64,000 bases of DNA from Candidatus Latescibacterota bacterium (GTDB taxonomy: Bacteria > Krumholzibacteriota > Krumholzibacteriia > G020349025). A program made the position numbers and the translations under genes. Positions 63,434 through 64,000 of this stretch are shown piece by piece. Location: positions 3,285,451 to 3,349,450 of the forward strand of contig CP070763.1 in NCBI GenBank assembly GCA_020349025.1, in the 5' to 3' direction. The notes beneath the pieces are model-generated. The model saw only the letters and a program-made list of their open reading frames with translations, made no database searches and had not been told where the DNA came from. Every line of letters begins with the position of its first letter. The stretch's first letter is position 1.

Positions 63434-64000
63434 ATGACCGGCAGGAAGATCTTGATCGGCGTGGTCGCGCTTGGCGTGGTCGCGTTCGTCTATTACCAGA
63501 TCGCAGGCTGGCCACCGATCGGTGACGGAGGCCAAGCCACGATCGGGCAGGTCAAGCGTGACGTCACGCCACAGATCGGCGAGGGAGACGTCGTCGTGGA
63601 GGACGCCGAATTCCTGGCGTTCATGCAGACCGACTTCTTCCACGATCTCGTCACCGACAAGGAGTTCCAGGAGAAGGTCGCCAGTGGCGAGCTCGCGCTG
63701 GGCGTCTTGGAAGCCCAAGGCATGACCGCGATGGCAGATGTGCTGCTGCGCAATCAGAGCTTCCGGCGCGGCATCCTGGACAGCGACATCGACCTGGCCG
63801 CGTCGGTTGTCGACAAGACGGCGGTGATGGCCCGCGAACAGGCTTTCGCCAAGGAGTTTGTCAACGAGATCAGCAAGAGCTCCGAATTCGAGAAGGCTGT
63901 GCGTGCCAACGACGCCACGCTCGCCGCGGAAGCCCTCGGCAAAGAGACCCAGCACATGGTGGCGAATGCCAGTCTATTGAGCACCAGCTTGGCTGGCCTC
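63434..64000 (+). CDS. Membrane-anchored helical protein with internal repeats, cut by the window end
   Basis: ATG 63434 follows GGAGG by 8 bases. The frame stays open to the window end (189 codons seen, no stop). One N-terminal membrane helix (ILIGVVALGVVAFVYYQIAG, about 6-25) is followed by a helical extracytoplasmic region. It has at least two related units: FFHDLVTDKEFQEKVASGEL (about 67-86) and FAKEFVNEISKSSEFEKAVR (about 137-156), each then AL...EA. The gene lies 132 bases after the anti-sigma gene on the same strand and may be part of that regulon. Family not recognised. Confidence 0.75.
   Translation, partial: MTGRKILIGVVALGVVAFVYYQIAGWPPIGDGGQATIGQVKRDVTPQIGEGDVVVEDAEFLAFMQTDFFHDLVTDKEFQEKVASGELALGVLEAQGMTAMADVLLRNQSFRRGILDSDIDLAASVVDKTAVMAREQAFAKEFVNEISKSSEFEKAVRANDATLAAEALGKETQHMVANASLLSTSLAGL

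Overview
The window is GC-rich bacterial chromosome, almost fully coding, with 4-nt ATGA/GTGA gene overlaps and two tRNA genes. Several secreted proteins carry FG-GAP repeats, FlgD-like C-terminal domains or a 'DIKPTSCPNP' domain. This style is typical of uncultured FCB-group or Eisenbacteria/Krumholzibacteriota-like lineages. That placement is an inference from protein style, because no rRNA is present. There is no phage, insertion sequence or CRISPR array.

Layout. 0.1-7.3 kb holds secreted proteins and lipoproteins, a STAS-domain regulator, an RRM RNA-binding protein and an esterase/TPR gene broken by two frameshifts. 7.6-13.6 kb (minus) is a lexA-imuA-imuB-dnaE2 mutagenesis cassette with a palindromic candidate LexA operator in front of lexA. 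14.3-21.6 kb (minus) has a VOC protein, an M17 peptidase, an M20 amidohydrolase, an enolase-superfamily racemase (NSAR/OSBS), a GNAT acyltransferase and a membrane sulfatase-like protein. The GNAT-racemase-M20 trio matches a known D- to L-amino acid conversion pathway. 21.8-24.5 kb is a phage-shock locus (pspA, pspB-like, pspC) with a candidate sigma-54 promoter and a divergent pspF.

26.2-30.5 kb is a System II cytochrome c assembly operon (duplicated lipoprotein, ResB, CcsA). 30.7-34.2 kb has more exported proteins, including an FG-GAP/UnbV/FlgD protein. 34.4-34.6 kb looks like an unassigned structured RNA. 34.7-37.5 kb is a NarL-type two-component pair. tRNA-Pro and the smpB-amidase-GerMN-rph-rdgB operon follow, then sthA. 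After a small secreted protein and tRNA-Leu come a Lon-family protease with an M42 peptidase, the glcDEF glycolate oxidase operon, an MFS transporter, a 3-methyladenine glycosylase and ETF:quinone oxidoreductase. The end of the window has a Nudix hydrolase, a phosphoesterase, a polysaccharide flippase, an FHA-GAF-PP2C phosphatase, an ECF sigma/anti-sigma pair and a membrane-anchored repeat protein cut by the window edge.

Most notable: a short W-x-x-[VI]-K-x-L-[YF]-R motif at or near the C-terminus of three otherwise unrelated exported proteins; a carbohydrate-binding-like module nested inside the DIKPTSC domain; the D-amino acid pathway operon; a new-looking LexA box; and the candidate structured RNA near 34.5 kb. 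Gene starts were chosen from ribosome-binding sites, overlaps and family length, and often differ from the longest open frame.
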